A DNA stretch of 59,807 bases from NCBI GenBank assembly GCA_016845785.1, contig JAERSH010000009.1:1-59807 (forward strand), written 5' to 3'. The notes under the pieces are model-generated. The model made no database searches, was not told the origin of the DNA, and was given only the letters and a program-made list of their open reading frames with translations. Positions within the stretch are counted from its first letter, which is position 1; the number at the start of each line of letters is the position of its first letter. The DNA comes from Fidelibacterota bacterium. Its GTDB lineage: Bacteria; Fidelibacterota; Marinisomatia; Marinisomatales; TCS55. Both the position numbers and the translations under genes were made by a program. Shown here one piece after another: positions 34,066 through 42,022 of this stretch.

Positions 34066-35175
34066 TTAAAACTTATAATAGAATGCGACGTGTGGTCTTT
34101 GAAAATGAATGCCTAGCTGGAGACTTTCGTTATATGCATAAATAAATCCAAAATCGAAATCGAATTCCGATATTTCTTTGTTTTCTGCAAACTCTAGGTT
34201 CGAGGCCCAATAGGGATCATAAAATGCTTGAAATATGAGCTTTAGGTTTCGGCGGGCATCCGCATGAACCGCATAATATGCCCGGGGCATGGGATCGTAC
34301 CCAGGATAAGTAGTCAAGGTGGCCCCAATGGTATGGTTGACTCTGCCTTGGCCGGATTTTTTCAAATTAGAAATAGTATAGGCTACGAAATATTCCATCC
34401 ACATTTCATCACCACTATTTTCATCCTCCCCATCCACATATGCTGATTCACCCACACGATACCATCTTTCATCGCTATCATTAGGATTGTTTTCAGAAAA
34501 AAGATATTTTTCTTTTTTTAATTCATATTTCACGGGCAGGCCACGCATATGAAAATGGGTACCAATAGCCAAGGCATGTTCTGATTGTAAATTGCCTCTT
34601 TTTAATAAAGTATATTTTGGCCGAAAGTTTAGATCTCCCCAAAAATAGCCGCCCCATTTGGAGGTAATTTGAAATCGATCCGAAAGACCATAGCCCCATG
34701 AAAGGGCGCTCAAGTATAATACATTATCGCCGACCGTGTATCCCGTTGGATCAAAATAAATATCGATTAAGCGCTCCTTGCCATAGTACCAACGCCCTTC
34801 TTCAGTTTGTCCCGGCCGCTGAAATCCCCGGACGACGGCACCCATACTTTTAAAGTCAATCCGTTCAATCTTTTCTTTTGGAATGTGCACTTCACCAAAT
34901 TGCGCTTGTACTCTAATTCCTTCCTCAGTTTCTGATAAAATGGCGCCCTTTAGTTTATCCCCCGTTTTCAAATAGATAATGGCTTCTTCCGGCTTAATAT
35001 CATTTTTATTAATGGTTACGGTACCAAAGGATGTCTCTACAGTAAATGTTGAATCTGATTCAGCAGTGAGGGTGCCTGAGACCTTGTCCCCGGATTTAAG
35101 GTAAAATGTTTTTTCTTGTGCGATCAACCCTCCAAAAATCAATATAGCACCAAGTAATAGTGATTGAATTCTCAT
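34066..35175 (-). CDS. outer-membrane protein with two tandem SH3-like repeats and barrel
   Basis: A 369-residue exported protein (signal MRIQSLLLGAILIFGGLIAQE). Two tandem repeats of ~37 residues follow, each reading YLKSGDKVSGTL...FGTVTINKNDI or YLKTGDKLKGAI...FGEVHIPKEKI, a pattern seen in SH3/Sm-like beta repeats of bacterial envelope proteins. The rest is barrel-like (LSALSWGYGLSDRFQITSKWGGYFWGDLNFRPKY; ends HFQRPHVAFYYKF). It is divergent from the HTH-PAS regulator across a palindromic operator, which makes it a candidate target of that regulator. Confidence 0.7.
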   Translation of the reverse strand: MRIQSLLLGAILIFGGLIAQEKTFYLKSGDKVSGTLTAESDSTFTVETSFGTVTINKNDIKPEEAIIYLKTGDKLKGAILSETEEGIRVQAQFGEVHIPKEKIERIDFKSMGAVVRGFQRPGQTEEGRWYYGKERLIDIYFDPTGYTVGDNVLYLSALSWGYGLSDRFQITSKWGGYFWGDLNFRPKYTLLKRGNLQSEHALAIGTHFHMRGLPVKYELKKEKYLFSENNPNDSDERWYRVGESAYVDGEDENSGDEMWMEYFVAYTISNLKKSGQGRVNHTIGATLTTYPGYDPMPRAYYAVHADARRNLKLIFQAFYDPYWASNLEFAENKEISEFDFDFGFIYAYNESLQLGIHFQRPHVAFYYKF

Positions 35176-35225
35176 CGTTTTTCCTTCGGGAATAAACTCA
35201 TTTCCCCTTGATAAAATATTTTGTT

Positions 35226-35293
35226 ATTCATAATACTTGAATAATATTACTGTATTTGTTAATTTTATTCAAGTATTATTTAGTATTATGAAT
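35226..35293. promoter_or_regulatory. nested palindromic operator between divergent genes
   Basis: Inner arms aatacttgaataa (35232-35244) and ttattcaagtatt (35265-35277) are exact 13-base inverted repeats. Outer arms attcataatac (35226-35236) and gtattatgaat (35283-35293) are exact 11-base inverted repeats, and the right outer arm covers the ATG of the HTH-PAS gene. The layout suggests cooperative binding by the regulator and self-repression. Confidence 0.65.
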
Positions 35294-35983
35294 TCAGTAC
35301 AAGAAATAATTTCAAAAGTGATGACGGACAAAGGCTTTCGCCATAAGTATGAAGTGGCGGAATATTTTGGTGTTACCCCCCAAGCATTGAGCACATGGCT
35401 CACCAATGGTAAAATCCCCTCCAAACATATTTTAAAAGTCCGGTCAGAAATTCAACCGGCTCATATCCCCACCCATATTGATCCAACCGTAGAAGACAAA
35501 AAAACGGTTATCGATTATTTGATCAATGAAAATGTGTACTTAAAAAATGAAATTGCACAACTTAAAGGCAAAATCCATCAGATTCAATCTGACCAACATA
35601 AAGATGATCTTATCGAGCGAATAAATGCACGTTCCCTTTTTATAGCGGGGCGACTTTCGGATGGAATGATAACCGAAGTGAGCGGAAACTGGTTGGGTGC
35701 CATGGGTTATGAAACCACTGATTTGGTGGGACACCGGTATGATGAAGATTTTATCCATCCCGATGAATATAAACGGACCAAGCGACATCAAGAGAATATC
35801 CAAAAATCCACCGCGGTAAAAGAATCACGATTTAGCACCATCCAGCGGTGGCGGAATGGCGAAACTGGCGACTATGTCATGCTGAGCATGGTTTGGCACA
35901 TTGATGTAGAGAACGATCGGGTTGATATTATTGCAAAGCCAATCGATACCTTCTTCGATGGTAATACAGGTTCGATGAATTAA
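35288..35983 (+). CDS. CI-repressor-type HTH plus PAS-domain regulator
   Basis: The start is set at ATG 35288 (MNSVQEIISKVMTDKG), inside the right operator arm; the longer frame begins in the palindrome. Residues ~10-55 are a phage CI-repressor-like HTH (KYEVAEYFGVTPQALSTWLTNGKIPS). A short coiled segment (KNEIAQLKGKIHQIQ) follows, and residues ~115-220 form a PAS domain (ITEVSGNWLGAMGYETTDLVG ... FIHPDEYKRTKRH). It probably senses a small ligand or redox state and controls itself and the divergent outer-membrane gene. The combination is uncommon. Confidence 0.8.
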   Translation: MNSVQEIISKVMTDKGFRHKYEVAEYFGVTPQALSTWLTNGKIPSKHILKVRSEIQPAHIPTHIDPTVEDKKTVIDYLINENVYLKNEIAQLKGKIHQIQSDQHKDDLIERINARSLFIAGRLSDGMITEVSGNWLGAMGYETTDLVGHRYDEDFIHPDEYKRTKRHQENIQKSTAVKESRFSTIQRWRNGETGDYVMLSMVWHIDVENDRVDIIAKPIDTFFDGNTGSMN

Positions 35984-36080
35984 ATCATTTTTTATGACAA
36001 CCATTTGATACAGATCACATCAAAGACTTAATCCGGAACAAATTATTATTGTAGATGATTAAAGACAAAAAAGGAGCATC

Positions 36081-36479
36081 ATGATGAAAAAACAAATTAG
36101 TATTTTAACCACACTTCTGCTCTTGGCAGGATGCACAACGCCACCCCAAGATTCAAACAAACTTACCCTTGGGATGGTTCAATCCACTGTTGTTAAAGGC
36201 GCCAACCAATCAGAGATTACCAAAGTATTGGGCGCCCCCAATATTATTTCTAAAGATAAAAATGGAAATGAAACCTGGACTTATGACCGTATTTCCAGAG
36301 AATCTCAAGCGAAGTCCGCATCGTTCTTTTCCATTTTGAATCCCATCAGTTGGTTCACTGGCGCCGGCACGGCCAGTCGGTCTTCTTCAAGCACATCCTC
36401 AAAATCACTCACAGTGGTGATTACATTTGATGAAAATAAAAATGTCCTTGAATATGCCCACCAAAGCTTAGCTTATTAG
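36081..36479 (+). CDS. SmpA/BamE-like lipoprotein
   Basis: A 132-residue lipoprotein with lipobox LLLLAGCT. The BamE-like fold is suggested by LTLGMVQSTVVKGANQSEITKVLGAPNIIS, then WTYDRISRE, then VVITFDENKNVLEYAHQS, the small-protein pattern of outer-membrane assembly or envelope lipoproteins. A Ser-rich stretch (SRSSSSTSSKS) sits in an extended loop. A good ribosome site (AAGGAG) precedes. The next gene begins directly after its stop. Confidence 0.78.
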   Translation: MMKKQISILTTLLLLAGCTTPPQDSNKLTLGMVQSTVVKGANQSEITKVLGAPNIISKDKNGNETWTYDRISRESQAKSASFFSILNPISWFTGAGTASRSSSSTSSKSLTVVITFDENKNVLEYAHQSLAY

Positions 36480-37175
36480 ATGTTAAGACATCTTATTCGC
36501 CCACAGGCGGCCCATGGCCGATTCTTCTATTATTCACTCATAACCTACTTGGTTGTGGGAATCTCCGGATGTGCAAATCCACCGCGGAGTGAAAAACCGC
36601 CCACTTCTGTGGCGCGCGCCATGGAGACCCGTGCCTTTCCCGGTGATCTGAAATCTGTACTAAAAGCATCGATTAATTCGCTACAAGACATGGATTATAC
36701 CATTGCGGTGCTGAATTCTGATATCGGACTCATTACGGCCAACCGCACGACTGAGCATCGCAAAGCTGCCCTTGCCGATGAAAAGCCGGAAGGTGAATTA
36801 ACCGATGGCCAAAAAGCCTGTATCGCACTGGGCGCTGTTGCAGTGATTGCGATTATTGCTGCGGCTATTTTTGGCGATGATGGTGACGATGATGATCGAG
36901 GAAGACGGGGACGATCTCGCCCCTTATTTGGTGGTGGCCATAGTAATGATGATGGCCCCGACGGCCCGCGGATTTATCGGTATAAAGTGACCATTAATCT
37001 AACCGAATTATCAGATGGTGAAACCAATGTGCGCGTGAGTGCCAGCGGTGAAGTAGAGCAGGATGGAAAAATTCTTTCCACAGGCGGTGTGCATGAACCG
37101 GAATTCTTCCAAAAGTTTTTCGCCGGTATGAATCAAGGATTATTCCTTGACCAAAACCTACCTGTAAATAATTAA
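36480..37175 (+). CDS. hypothetical lipoprotein with internal hydrophobic helix
   Basis: A 231-residue protein beginning at the base after the preceding stop. The N-terminus is MLRHLIRPQ...YLVVGISGCANPP, with a possible lipobox GISGC. Residues ~120-140 (ACIALGAVAVIAIIAAAIFG) form a hydrophobic helix followed by a strongly charged DDGDDDDRGRRGRSRP block. The beta-rich end (YKVTINLTELSDGETNVRVSASGEV) resembles a periplasmic domain. It is cotranscribed with the BamE-like lipoprotein. Family not recognised. Confidence 0.72.
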   Translation: MLRHLIRPQAAHGRFFYYSLITYLVVGISGCANPPRSEKPPTSVARAMETRAFPGDLKSVLKASINSLQDMDYTIAVLNSDIGLITANRTTEHRKAALADEKPEGELTDGQKACIALGAVAVIAIIAAAIFGDDGDDDDRGRRGRSRPLFGGGHSNDDGPDGPRIYRYKVTINLTELSDGETNVRVSASGEVEQDGKILSTGGVHEPEFFQKFFAGMNQGLFLDQNLPVNN

Positions 37176-37180
37176 TATGA

Positions 37181-37204
37181 AGAGACGCGATTATTCGCGT
37201 CTCT
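37181..37204. terminator. agagacgcg/cgcgtctct hairpin
   Basis: A perfect 9-bp stem with a 6-base loop lies between the convergent lipoprotein and peroxiredoxin genes. It is a bidirectional terminator or repeat candidate. The same agagacg...cgtctct core recurs at 37695-37724. Confidence 0.6.
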
Positions 37205-37215
37205 ACTTTACAATT

Positions 37216-37668
37216 TTATAATACAGCTAAAATATCCTGAGCATGTGTTTTTACACTGACTTTTTTATAGAATTGTTCAACGATACCATTTTCATCAATC
37301 ACGTATGTATTCCTAAAAATGCCCTCATATTCTCGCCCATATAATTTTTTCTTTCCCCATACACCGTATGCTTTTAAGATATCTTTGCTTTCATCACCTA
37401 ACATTGGATATTCAAATCCCTGCTTGTCACAGAATTTTTTCTGCTTCTTCGGCGAATCGGCACTCATACCAATGATTACTGCATTCTTATCTTCAAAACT
37501 TTTGAGTTCATCCCGGAACCCTTGACCTTCAACCGTTCATCCGGGCGTACTGGCTTTGGGAAAAAACCAGAGGACGACCTTTTTCCCTGCTAAATCACTA
37601 AGGGAAACATCATTTCCATCCTGATCCGGGAGTGTGAAGTCAGGCGCTTTTGATCCAATTTCTAACAT
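37216..37668 (-). CDS. bacterioferritin-comigratory-type peroxiredoxin with UGA (selenocysteine) at the peroxidatic site
   Basis: Thioredoxin-fold peroxidase of the BCP/PrxQ class, reducing peroxides in the cytoplasm. From ATG 37668 (ribosome site AGGAG, 6 bases before) the frame reads [17 protein letters not shown] ... [13 protein letters not shown], then TGA at 37539-37537 (codon 44), then [14 protein letters not shown] and on to a normal end at 37216. E. coli BCP has TPGCTVQACGLRD at this place, so the TGA replaces exactly the peroxidatic Cys. The second Cys of the class is Gln here (EGQG), making it a one-active-site enzyme. With selenocysteine the protein is 150 residues, the family length. 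Without readthrough only the 83-residue tail could be made. A hairpin follows the UGA. No sel genes are in the window. Confidence 0.8.
37512..37545 (-). promoter_or_regulatory. candidate bacterial SECIS-like hairpin around the UGA
   Basis: On the minus strand, CCCGG (37545-37541) pairs with CCGGG (37516-37512) and AAC (37537-37535) with GUU (37519-37517). An apical UUGA/UCAA stem carries an AGG loop. GGUUG-AAGGUC resembles the E. coli fdhF element (GGUUGCAGGUC). The apical loop is closer to the UGA than in E. coli, so the call is tentative. Confidence 0.45.
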
Positions 37669-37694
37669 TATTTCTCCTCATTAATATTTAATAT

Positions 37695-37724
37695 AGAGAC
37701 GTCCCGACAAGTCAGGGCGTCTCT
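37695..37724. terminator. second agagacg/cgtctct hairpin
   Basis: agagacg-t-ccc pairs with ggg-cgtctct around an inner gac/gtc, with one bulged base. It overlaps the stop codon of the Nudix gene and precedes the peroxiredoxin start, so it may end the long type IX operon transcript. Confidence 0.55.
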
Positions 37725-38184
37725 ACAATTCTATTGTTGACCATTTCATTCGATCATCATTGCTGGCGACCATTTCATAAACGGTTTGAATTCCTTTTTT
37801 CTGTCCATTCCAAACGAGTGTATTTAATGCTTCATCTATGGATGCCCATTTGAAATCAATGTGCTCATCAGACAGAATAACTTCGTCCGAATCTACCTCG
37901 ATCCCAAAAACCGGCACCAGGTTGATTCGATCCCCATGGGCCTCATAAAACCGACTCACGTGATCGGCTACAAATATATTTTTGGGGTTGAGGCCTGTCT
38001 CTTCTTTCAATTCACGAATAGCTGCTTCCGGTGCAGTTTCACCTGCTTCAATTTTGCCTGCCACACCCTGCCATAAGTGTTCATAAATTTTATTTAAATT
38101 TCGTTTCATTAATAAGAATCGGACACCCTCATCCGTATGCCGAAACACATAACAATCCACTACTCTAACTTTTACATCTGTCAT
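37723..38184 (-). CDS. Nudix hydrolase
   Basis: A 153-residue Nudix pyrophosphohydrolase. The box GKIEAGETAPEAAIRELKEETGL (residues ~45-67) has all the Nudix Glu residues (REx2EETGL). VRVVDCYVFRHTDEGVRFLLMKRN at the start and FKWASIDEALNTL are like the dATP-pyrophosphohydrolase (NudB)/dihydroneopterin triphosphatase type. Substrate cannot be named. Its ATG overlaps the stop of the secreted nuclease gene (ATGA), so it is the last gene of the long minus-strand run. Confidence 0.92.
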   Translation of the reverse strand: MTDVKVRVVDCYVFRHTDEGVRFLLMKRNLNKIYEHLWQGVAGKIEAGETAPEAAIRELKEETGLNPKNIFVADHVSRFYEAHGDRINLVPVFGIEVDSDEVILSDEHIDFKWASIDEALNTLVWNGQKKGIQTVYEMVASNDDRMKWSTIEL

Positions 38185-40337
38185 TTTAGAAGAACCATTT
38201 TTTGGGTGAGGGTTGTTGAAGCAGTGGTTAGCCTTGCAAAATAAACGCCCGCCGGCATGGATTGACCTTTGTCATTCCGGCCATTCCATATCATTTTATT
38301 TGAATGAGGCACACCGTTAATTAAGGTGGTCACCAATCGACCATTGATATCCAATATTTGTAAAGATACATGGCCATGTGTCTTTACATTATTTTCTACA
38401 TCAAATTCAATGGTTGTGGATGGGTTAAATGGGTTTGGATAATTGGTGAGCAACTCAAACCGATCCGGTAATTCATCTCCAATGGACGTGACTGGTGCAT
38501 TGAAATCATCACTATTTCGCGGCATCAATTTGTATTCACCGTATGAGTAATGGAGTACACCGGTAATACTTACAAAATGTGTCCCAAACGCTGGTGTGAT
38601 CCAATCACCGTCAAATAGATATCCATCAATCATGGCAGTGCCGCTCCAATCCGAGACATACCATTGGCCATCCGGATTGGCTGATTGGGACACAGATACA
38701 TTGGTCAACTGGACCAACATACCTTCATATTTCTCTACCCAAATACGACAATCTCCTGAAATGCTAGCAGCCGCAACATTCACCGGATTTACACTATTGT
38801 TCGATGATAAAATTTCTGTCGCATCTAAGTTCTTCATTTCGGTCATACCATAATATTCAGCCACGTCCCCTTTGAGTTTCACCTCATCGCCAACGGCGGG
38901 GGCAGTATAATCTTTATTCACATAGACAAACATGCCTGCCCAGTCTTTTTTGGTTGGATCCTGAAAGAAAAAATTGGGGTAAGTCTGGTCCGGGCGAACT
39001 GCCGTAACAATACCGGTTACTTCTACATTTTGTCCTTCAAAATCAGAAGGATAGCAATCTTCTCCCGTTCCTTTATTTTCTGTGAATTGAATATCATAAG
39101 GTGTATATCCTCCAACAATAGGAACCATTACATTTACAAAATCGGTGGCCCCTTCTCCATCATTGTCCGAGACGGTTAATTTAAATGTGAACGTGGTTGT
39201 GAGATTGACCTCAGGAACCACAAAATTGGCTTGGACTGATCCCCCCATATTCAATGTGATTTCCGGGCCGGATGTTTGATCCCACACATAATAAATAATG
39301 GTCCCGTTGGGGTCATAACTCTGACTCCCATCCAAGGTAACCGTATCGCCAATGGCAGCAGTAATATCCCCACCTGCATGGGCGATAGGACTGGTAGATG
39401 ATTTGGATGTATATGCAATTTTAGCCACCACAGGATAATGGTCAGAAGCATAATAAATGGCTTCGGCAATACTGTCCGGAACAGCACTGTTCGATCCATC
39501 AATGATCGACTTGTTAAAATGATTTTCATCATTCCCAATGACTTTATATGACCCCTCAACATATTTCATATCCGGATCTTTTTTGGTGAAATGATCTGAG
39601 AATAGTATAAAATCGAACCGATCATCCAGCCCGCCTGAGGCGCCTCCATCACTCAATTGTGAATCTCTTGTGGATTGGGTGAATTTGTGCACGTGTGATC
39701 CGTCATTCCGATTCCAATCGCCAATAGGGTCTTCAAGATCTACCGTCATACTATCGGTCAATAATTTATATGCCGGTTCGCTGGGATCGTACATATTGAA
39801 ATCCCCCGCCATAATATAATGGAAATTGCTATCCTGTTTGGCCACATAATCATAGAGGATTTTTGCTTCTTGCCACCGCTGATCTTCTTCGCCTTGACTG
39901 GCTTTTAAATGGGCACCAAACACGGTGAACGGTGCAACATTTGTATGGGCATTTTTAATTGAAAGTGTATATCCTGGAATGTCGCGCAACACTGTAGAGA
40001 GTGACACATTGGATGTGAGGTCAAATGCCGACGTCCGATAAATAATACCACTTTTCATATACTGATTGCTGGGAAGTGGACCGGCAGCAAATACGGTGCT
40101 ATCTACATTAAATACATTATTCAATAGCAGATCAATACCGCTTTGGTGTTCAATTTCCTGCAATACCACTATGTCAGGTTTCACATAATCAATGGTCTTT
40201 TTAATATAGGCTGCACGAACAGTTGTATTGCCATCAAACCGCAGTACATTATAACTCATTACCGTCAGTGTGTCCTGCCCTTGTAAGGTGAAAATGAACC
40301 ATAAAAGATGAATCCGTTTTTTTAGCTTCTGCAGCAT
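38181..40337 (-). CDS. secreted endonuclease/exonuclease/phosphatase with type IX sorting domain
   Basis: A 718-residue exported protein (N-terminus MLQKLKKRIHLLWFIFTLQG). Residues ~22-310 are an EEP hydrolase: VMSYNVLRFDG, VLQEIEHQSG, IMAGDFNMYDPSEP, YYASDHYPVVAKI give the Asn, Glu, Asp-Asn and Asp-His catalytic set. Residues ~320-405 are a PKD-like domain (DGSQSYDPNGTIIYYVWDQTSG). Residues ~420-610 are OB-like (VEVTGIVTAVRPD). The last ~80 residues, from NYPNPFNPSTTIEFDV to MPAGVYFARLTTAS, are a Por-secretion-tail sorting domain. It is thus a cargo of the type IX system encoded beside it. It is probably a surface DNase or phosphoesterase for nutrient uptake. Confidence 0.92.
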   Translation of the reverse strand: MLQKLKKRIHLLWFIFTLQGQDTLTVMSYNVLRFDGNTTVRAAYIKKTIDYVKPDIVVLQEIEHQSGIDLLLNNVFNVDSTVFAAGPLPSNQYMKSGIIYRTSAFDLTSNVSLSTVLRDIPGYTLSIKNAHTNVAPFTVFGAHLKASQGEEDQRWQEAKILYDYVAKQDSNFHYIMAGDFNMYDPSEPAYKLLTDSMTVDLEDPIGDWNRNDGSHVHKFTQSTRDSQLSDGGASGGLDDRFDFILFSDHFTKKDPDMKYVEGSYKVIGNDENHFNKSIIDGSNSAVPDSIAEAIYYASDHYPVVAKIAYTSKSSTSPIAHAGGDITAAIGDTVTLDGSQSYDPNGTIIYYVWDQTSGPEITLNMGGSVQANFVVPEVNLTTTFTFKLTVSDNDGEGATDFVNVMVPIVGGYTPYDIQFTENKGTGEDCYPSDFEGQNVEVTGIVTAVRPDQTYPNFFFQDPTKKDWAGMFVYVNKDYTAPAVGDEVKLKGDVAEYYGMTEMKNLDATEILSSNNSVNPVNVAAASISGDCRIWVEKYEGMLVQLTNVSVSQSANPDGQWYVSDWSGTAMIDGYLFDGDWITPAFGTHFVSITGVLHYSYGEYKLMPRNSDDFNAPVTSIGDELPDRFELLTNYPNPFNPSTTIEFDVENNVKTHGHVSLQILDINGRLVTTLINGVPHSNKMIWNGRNDKGQSMPAGVYFARLTTASTTLTQKMVLLK

Positions 40338-41183
40338 TTAATCTACCACCTTGGATGCAAATTCAAATTGGAATCCCTCATCCAACAGTATTGGAATTCT
40401 TTCTTTTAACACTTGCAGCGTATTGGGTTTGGCATGACCAATACCCACAGCCATACCTCGCTTTTTTGCTAACCGCACCAATGTATTGAGTTGGGTGTTA
40501 ATTTTCTCTACTTCAGAATCATTATCCAAAAAAACATGCCGTCGTGCAGTAGGCACACCCAATTGGCGCATGGTTGCTTCTCCAACTGTATTGGATGCAG
40601 TTCGGCTATCCAAAAAATATTTACCATGTTCTTTTAATACGGATCCCACAACGCCCATGACCTTGCCATCTGTAGTGGCTTTGGATCCTTGATGATTATT
40701 CATACCGATGGCTTCTGGAATTTCTTTTATCACTTCATTCATTCGCCATTCGATTTCTTCGCTGGTCATTCCCGTTTTCAATTTATACTCATCTTCACCC
40801 GGTGTATTTAATTTGGATTCCATGGGCATATGGATAATGACTTCCTGTCCGGCAGCAATGGCTTTTTTCGCAAAATGACTACTTTGGCTATGCCCCGGAA
40901 TGATGGCACAAGTGATGGGGACATTTAAGGCCAAAAATCCATCAGATACTGCATCATTTCGGTAGCCAAAATCATCGATTACTAAAATGATTTTACCAAT
41001 AATTGCTTTAGGAGCCGTTTCTTTTTCAATGGGCTCAGCTGCTTCAATTGCCGGTTTGGGTATGGGAGCCGGCGACCGTGAGGCCATATCCAATTTTCTT
41101 AATGTGGCCACATTACTGATCAATAAAAAGAGGACTGCAATCGACAATCCAATTATGATTTTTTTTGAATGGGCAGAATTCAT
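40338..41183 (-). CDS. divergent polysaccharide deacetylase family protein
   Basis: A 281-residue protein with an N-terminal membrane anchor (IIIGLSIAVLFLLISNVATL). The NodB-like domain of the divergent deacetylase (YibQ) type starts at ILVIDDFGYRNDAVSDGFLAL, continues ITCAIIPGHSQSSHFAKKA, HMPMESK, EIPEAIGMNNHQGSKAT (MNNHQGS is the family motif) and ends VGIGHAKPNTLQVLKE. It acts in the periplasm on the envelope; the true substrate is unknown in most members. It is contiguous with the nuclease gene (next base) and overlaps the PorQ-like gene by 4. Confidence 0.92.
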   Translation of the reverse strand: MNSAHSKKIIIGLSIAVLFLLISNVATLRKLDMASRSPAPIPKPAIEAAEPIEKETAPKAIIGKIILVIDDFGYRNDAVSDGFLALNVPITCAIIPGHSQSSHFAKKAIAAGQEVIIHMPMESKLNTPGEDEYKLKTGMTSEEIEWRMNEVIKEIPEAIGMNNHQGSKATTDGKVMGVVGSVLKEHGKYFLDSRTASNTVGEATMRQLGVPTARRHVFLDNDSEVEKINTQLNTLVRLAKKRGMAVGIGHAKPNTLQVLKERIPILLDEGFQFEFASKVVD

Positions 41184-42022
41184 GGCAACCGAATGGAAAT
41201 GTCAATCATTTGCGGCATGCCCAAGTGTTGATCCCCCCATTGGATGCCATAGGCCACTGTATAAATCCCAAATTGGACCCCCACACCACCGGATATGCTT
41301 TTCATGCCATTCGTATGCATATAGGTACCGCCAAAAACCAGATTATTATATTTGCCCTGCCCACCCGCATATAGAATGGGGTTTTGAACCAGACTGTTAG
41401 ATTCAATACCTAGGAATGCATTGTAGGGTTCTTGTTCATAGATTACAGAACTCATGATGCGTTGGGGTAATTGAGGTTTCAATGAACTAAGTGCATTCAT
41501 TTTACCAATATTTAATGCGGATAATGTGAATTTCAAATCCTGGCGAAATGACCATCCCCACCCGAAATCCAAGGCCATACCCGATGCACTTTCCTGGTAG
41601 ATCTGCATATTCACAAATTGGACGCCTACCCCAAATTGATGTGTTCCTCTCTCCCATCCCATCATACTCCGAACAGATAAACCATAAGCAGCATAGTGGC
41701 CCAATGGTTGCGACGTGGGTTTGTTGGGACGCAATTCAATATCATCCATCCCCACGTATCGGACATCCAATCCACCGTTGGCTTGGCGAAATTGACCGCG
41801 CCATTTCACACTGGCCATTTGGGTGCCTGCTAGCCAATTGCCATAAGCAAATCCCAATTCAGGTGCGCCATGGAGTTGATTTAAAGCCGCAGGATTGCGC
41901 CACGGGGAGTGAAAATTAATTAAATCATAGGCGGATGAAGGAATGGATAAAAACTGGGTACCGGTTGCCAATACCTGAGAAATACATCCTGCAAAAAGAA
42001 GGGATTTAAAATGAGAATGCAT
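41180..42022 (-). CDS. PorV/PorQ-like outer-membrane barrel (second copy)
   Basis: The start is set at ATG 42022 (MHSHFKSLLFAG), which gives a signal peptide and overlaps the preceding gene by 17 bases. The 280-residue protein has FLSIPSSAYDLINFHSPWRNPAAL, the small-residue and NPAAL motif near the mature N-terminus common to PorV/PorQ proteins, then strands such as WERGTHQFGVGVQFVNMQIYQE and ALDFGWGWSFRQDLKFTLSAL. PorV shuttles type IX cargo and PorQ binds PorZ in the attachment complex; which this is cannot be told. Position between PorV-like and deacetylase genes supports a role in type IX secretion. Confidence 0.8.
   Translation of the reverse strand: MHSHFKSLLFAGCISQVLATGTQFLSIPSSAYDLINFHSPWRNPAALNQLHGAPELGFAYGNWLAGTQMASVKWRGQFRQANGGLDVRYVGMDDIELRPNKPTSQPLGHYAAYGLSVRSMMGWERGTHQFGVGVQFVNMQIYQESASGMALDFGWGWSFRQDLKFTLSALNIGKMNALSSLKPQLPQRIMSSVIYEQEPYNAFLGIESNSLVQNPILYAGGQGKYNNLVFGGTYMHTNGMKSISGGVGVQFGIYTVAYGIQWGDQHLGMPQMIDISIRLP

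Noticed and set aside
35237-35287. Longer start of the HTH-PAS regulator
   Set aside because: The extra codons lie in the operator palindrome, and the HTH begins normally from ATG 35288.
37216-37467. 83-residue ORF as a truncated peroxiredoxin gene
   Set aside because: The upstream frame encodes the missing thioredoxin-fold half with its own ribosome site, interrupted only by the UGA at the active site.
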